Made by a program: the position numbers and the translations under genes | The notes under the pieces: model-generated | What the model saw: the letters and a program-made list of their open reading frames with translations, nothing else | Told to the model about the DNA's origin: nothing | The model's database searches: none | Part shown: positions 61,487 to 64,000 of the stretch, piece by piece | Numbering within the stretch: the stretch's first letter is position 1 | How the letters are laid out: each line of letters starts with the position of its first letter | From: Bacillus sp. FJAT-18017 | GTDB lineage: Bacteria > Bacillota > Bacilli > Bacillales > Cytobacillaceae | Direction of reading: 5' to 3' | Assembly: GCF_001278805.1 (NCBI RefSeq) | Contig: NZ_CP012602.1 | Location: forward strand, 2,820,001-2,884,000 | DNA: 64,000 nucleotides

Positions 61487-61834
61487 GTGGATAGGATTGC
61501 AAAAATCTATTACCTCATTCCTATCTTCAAGAATAGAAATTGGATTCCTGAAATAATAGCGTTATTTGAATGCAATTTTTTAAATATCCTGGAAGGTGTC
61601 AAAATATCAATGTCTTTGGAACACACAGAAATAATGTTGAAAACCTTGGAACAATTCCAGGAAAGTCGAATTAAACTAACATTTAGCAACGATGAAGGAT
61701 TGCCTCTGTTTGTGGTGACCCTTATTAACAGACAATTTCAAATAACCAATTTATCCACTAATACAACCAATCACTATAATGATTTAGCATCTACGCTTTT
61801 AGCTATTAAAAAAGCGCTTAAATTTTTGCAATAA
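61487..61834 (+). CDS. Small protein of unknown function
   Basis: 115 residues from GTG at 61487, no clear ribosome site. IPIFKNRNWIPEIIALFECN, then alternating strands (RIKLTFSNDEGLPLFVVTL) and a C-terminal helix (LASTLLAIKKALKFLQ). It follows the sigma-I-like gene by 44 bases on the same strand and may be cotranscribed. No family recognised. Confidence 0.5.
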   Translation: MDRIAKIYYLIPIFKNRNWIPEIIALFECNFLNILEGVKISMSLEHTEIMLKTLEQFQESRIKLTFSNDEGLPLFVVTLINRQFQITNLSTNTTNHYNDLASTLLAIKKALKFLQ

Positions 61835-61942
61835 ACAAAAAAATTTCACAAAAAACGGTTTCGAAAATAAAGAGCAAAATGGTTCTCACTATTAATTTCG
61901 CCAAGAAATTAGCAATTGTTTTGAAATGTACATTAGTGCAAA

Positions 61943-61974
61943 AAAGCTTGGGGACCGATACGGCTCCAAGCTTT
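61943..61974 (-). terminator. Terminator of the GNAT gene
   Basis: AAAGCTTGG / CCAAGCTTT stem, with TTTTTTG on the minus strand after it, about 50 bases past the GNAT stop. Confidence 0.8.
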
Positions 61975-62024
61975 GAAAATTATGAGATATCTTATTGAGA
62001 GCTAGACGTACCATTTTATTCTTT

Positions 62025-62609
62025 CTAAATTAACCTTTTCTCGTAACAAAAACATTCGTGTGTTCGTTTGTACTTCTTCTTAATCTCATCTCCATCCTCA
62101 CCAACATAATGTGCAAAGGTAAGAACAGGATACAATTTAGGAATATTACTTTTAATAACTCCCTTTAATTCCGCGCCATCTATAAATACTTGAAGATATG
62201 ACTCCTGCTTGTCAAAGTCATTAGTGTCATACCACCTGTTTACCCATTCATCATCTCTTGTCCAGGCCTCAAGATAATTTAACCCAGCTTCCTTAGATAT
62301 TTCTTCCGCTCTAAAGAGAAGTTTTTTACCGATTCCCCTCCTGCGAAAGTCAGGATGGACGGCAATATGCCAAATCATACCGCCAACTCCCTTTCCTCTC
62401 GTACAAACTTTCCCCTCTTGAATCTCGTATTCTATATCCAGCAAACCGACAATGTTATTTTCAATGACTGCCACAAGCTCAATGGCTGGGTTTTCATATT
62501 TCTCTTTTTCCTTTAAAACATTATCGTAATAAGCTGTATCTAAAAAAGAAAGTGTTCTGCAGCGAACCCATCCTACTTCATCTTCTTGCCTATATTTTCT
62601 TATCTCCAA
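62025..62609 (-). CDS. GNAT-family N-acetyltransferase
   Basis: 194 residues, longer than the other four. EIRKYRQEDEVGWVRCRTLS; CoA loop AVHPDFRRRGIGKKLLFRAE; AWTRDDEWVNRWYDTNDF, a motif shared by a Bacillus GNAT group with a C-terminal extension (FAHYVGEDGDEIKKKYKRTH). Start TTG after GGAGA. Acceptor unknown. Confidence 0.85.
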   Translation of the reverse strand: MEIRKYRQEDEVGWVRCRTLSFLDTAYYDNVLKEKEKYENPAIELVAVIENNIVGLLDIEYEIQEGKVCTRGKGVGGMIWHIAVHPDFRRRGIGKKLLFRAEEISKEAGLNYLEAWTRDDEWVNRWYDTNDFDKQESYLQVFIDGAELKGVIKSNIPKLYPVLTFAHYVGEDGDEIKKKYKRTHECFCYEKRLI

Positions 62610-62679
62610 TATTTTATAATCTCCTTTATGTTTTTGTGTATAAGCGTTAAGGGATACAGTAGCTTTTCATTTTCATGAT

Positions 62680-64000
62680 TTACGGCCGTTTCCAGGGCTC
62701 CTCTGTTGTTTGCATCCAAACACACCATGCACTAAAGCTCCCGTCAAATTGGAGATATACTTGCTTTACTTCGGGAAACTTTACAAATATAGCCTGATTA
62801 AGTGCATTTGAAATTTCCTGTGCCTGGTAGCTAGAAGGGCTACCGGAGAAAAACTCCTTAAAATCCAGGATTACGGTTCCTTCATTATCAATGGCTGCTC
62901 CATTAACACTAGTTTCATCCCCATATTGTGAAAAAATTTTCCCGTCCGCAAATAACTTTTTGATTTCTGCCTCAAGTTCCGGGAAGGGCTTTCCAAATGT
63001 TTTATAATCAAAGCCTACTTCTGCTTTGGCGACTTGTTCTTGTAAATAACTTTCATAGCTTTTTCCAAGTGTTAATTCATAGATCGCTATATGCTCCTTC
63101 TCAGGTGACAGTAAATACAGCTTATTTTTATCGGCTTTGATGTAAGATTCTATCGTTTGAGGTATCTCAATGAAATTTTCAGTTGGTATTCGAATTCCCC
63201 CTATGGTTTCCCCTTGTTTATCTAATGAATAGACATGTGTTTCTGTAATAGGAGAGAATACCCGAGGTACCTCTGTTTTAGTAAATACGATTTGCTCATC
63301 CCTAACCGATTCTATAGAACTTGGACCCTTTCCTTCATCATAGTGAATATCTAATTTTGTAGGAATTTCGCCATCATTTATTGTTAAAACGGCCTGCTTT
63401 TGGTGAGTGGTTGCAAATTGATACGGAAGAGCGTTTTCTTCCAACATCTCGCCTGTTTTTAAACTTAATACTTGTTCCTGATTTTGGCTTACCACAACAC
63501 CTATATTTTCGAAAAAGCCTAGTTCATTTGGAAAAAACAACTGATGTTTACTCAAGTCAAAGGTTTCGACTAAATTGCCTTCTTCCGTATATTGATAGAC
63601 AACAACGGGGCTAGCTGTATTTAAAATATAAATCTGATTATCTGGTGTTACAAGGATATCTGTGAGGGTTCCAGTTGTATTGCTTTCGCCTTTAAGCGGG
63701 AATGACTTTTTGCTTCCGTTGTTACCCACAACCAGCACCTGCCTCCTCGCTTCATCCAGAAGATAAAAGGTGCCGTCTTCAATATCAAAACTTGTTACAG
63801 TGACCGGCAGCGTTTCATCTGTTCCCATAAAATATAAACCTGCCTGCCCCTGCTCACTTCCATACTCAAGTGTTTGCACTTGCTTAAGGCTGGATACCGA
63901 TTCAATAAGAAATGGCTTTTCTGGTACTGCTGCTAAATCCAGATCAGACTTATTACTATAAGACAACAGGACAACAATAAGCAGTAAAGTAGTTAGACAA
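62680..64000 (-). CDS. Membrane-anchored beta-propeller-like protein (N-terminus outside window)
   Basis: The minus-strand frame is open to the window edge; the last visible N-terminal bases read LTTLLLIVVLLSYSNKSDLD, a membrane or signal helix. So the start lies beyond 64000. About 440 residues are visible: repeated beta units (FDIEDGTFYLLDEARRQVLV, DILVTPDNQIYILNT, NKLYLLSPEKEHIAIYEL) suggest a propeller, followed by a C-terminal domain (EISNALNQAIFVKFPEVKQV) ending WCVWMQTTEEPWKRP. No family recognised; presumably extracytoplasmic. Confidence 0.75.
   Translation of the reverse strand, partial: CLTTLLLIVVLLSYSNKSDLDLAAVPEKPFLIESVSSLKQVQTLEYGSEQGQAGLYFMGTDETLPVTVTSFDIEDGTFYLLDEARRQVLVVGNNGSKKSFPLKGESNTTGTLTDILVTPDNQIYILNTASPVVVYQYTEEGNLVETFDLSKHQLFFPNELGFFENIGVVVSQNQEQVLSLKTGEMLEENALPYQFATTHQKQAVLTINDGEIPTKLDIHYDEGKGPSSIESVRDEQIVFTKTEVPRVFSPITETHVYSLDKQGETIGGIRIPTENFIEIPQTIESYIKADKNKLYLLSPEKEHIAIYELTLGKSYESYLQEQVAKAEVGFDYKTFGKPFPELEAEIKKLFADGKIFSQYGDETSVNGAAIDNEGTVILDFKEFFSGSPSSYQAQEISNALNQAIFVKFPEVKQVYLQFDGSFSAWCVWMQTTEEPWKRP

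Overview
The window is chromosomal DNA from a low-GC, endospore-forming member of the Bacillaceae. Grounds: strong Shine-Dalgarno sites, frequent TTG/GTG starts, a neighbouring DUF2187 gene and SleB-type cortex-hydrolase gene in the order of ykvS-ykvT of Bacillus subtilis, a YtrA-type GntR/ABC operon, a FetAB-type pair, a nupG gene behind a guanine riboswitch, and a YkkCD-type exporter pair behind a guanidine-I riboswitch. No rRNA, tRNA, prophage or CRISPR array was recognised.

The strongest signal is selenocysteine. Three separate genes (1-291, 44371-44970, 51923-52390, all minus strand) are open across their whole family length except for one in-frame TGA. In the two peroxiredoxins this TGA sits exactly where the peroxidatic cysteine belongs; in the third gene it sits in the Gly-X-Gly redox site of a HesB/IscA-like protein. 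Each TGA is followed within about 11-23 nt by a perfect 6-bp hairpin whose apical loop starts with GG, as expected of a bacterial SECIS. The organism therefore very probably decodes UGA as selenocysteine, and automatic gene callers will split or truncate these genes.

Layout. 1-6.9 kb: HesB-like selenoprotein, class V aminotransferase, VOC protein, FetAB-type ABC pair, DUF2711-like protein and an MFS transporter. 7.2-9.7 kb: TIGR04104-type CxxC protein, a large orphan TnpB and a solitary tatA. 9.8-13 kb: a four-gene YtrA/ABC operon with a perfect inverted-repeat operator. 13.3-24.2 kb: an accessory region of small, mostly minus-strand single genes (DHFR-like, Nudix x4, amidase, nucleotidyltransferase, NTF2-like, lipoproteins, small membrane proteins), many separated by degenerate copies of one terminator-like repeat. 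24.2-25.6 kb: tandem repeats and gene remnants. 25.9-33.3 kb: a 1307-residue secreted subtilase, an APH-type kinase and a secreted PHB-depolymerase-type esterase with a cre site upstream. 33.5-46.8 kb: GNAT and VOC genes, CopC/CopD, a second DNA sliding clamp, a tandem DUF1259 protein, a 6-phosphogluconolactonase-type lactonase, a frameshifted P-loop gene, the AhpC-type selenoperoxiredoxin, DUF2935 and a second methionine aminopeptidase. 47-50.6 kb: an orphan IS200/IS605-type end, guanine riboswitch plus nupG, and a second TnpB. 50.6-57.6 kb: GNAT, the PrxQ-type selenoperoxiredoxin, a CmpB-like membrane protein, a sporulation-type histidine kinase, a SpoVB-like flippase and an amidohydrolase. 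57.9-64 kb: rifampin ADP-ribosyltransferase, guanidine exporter, ykvS/ykvT, a free-standing sigma-I-like C-terminal domain, GNAT and a partial membrane-anchored protein.

Several dispersed repeat families (20-bp, about 51-52-bp, a terminator-like module and an AGCAGTGGATT hairpin) recur at distant points. Several genes are broken by single-base indels. The window thus combines conserved core islands with an actively turning-over accessory genome.
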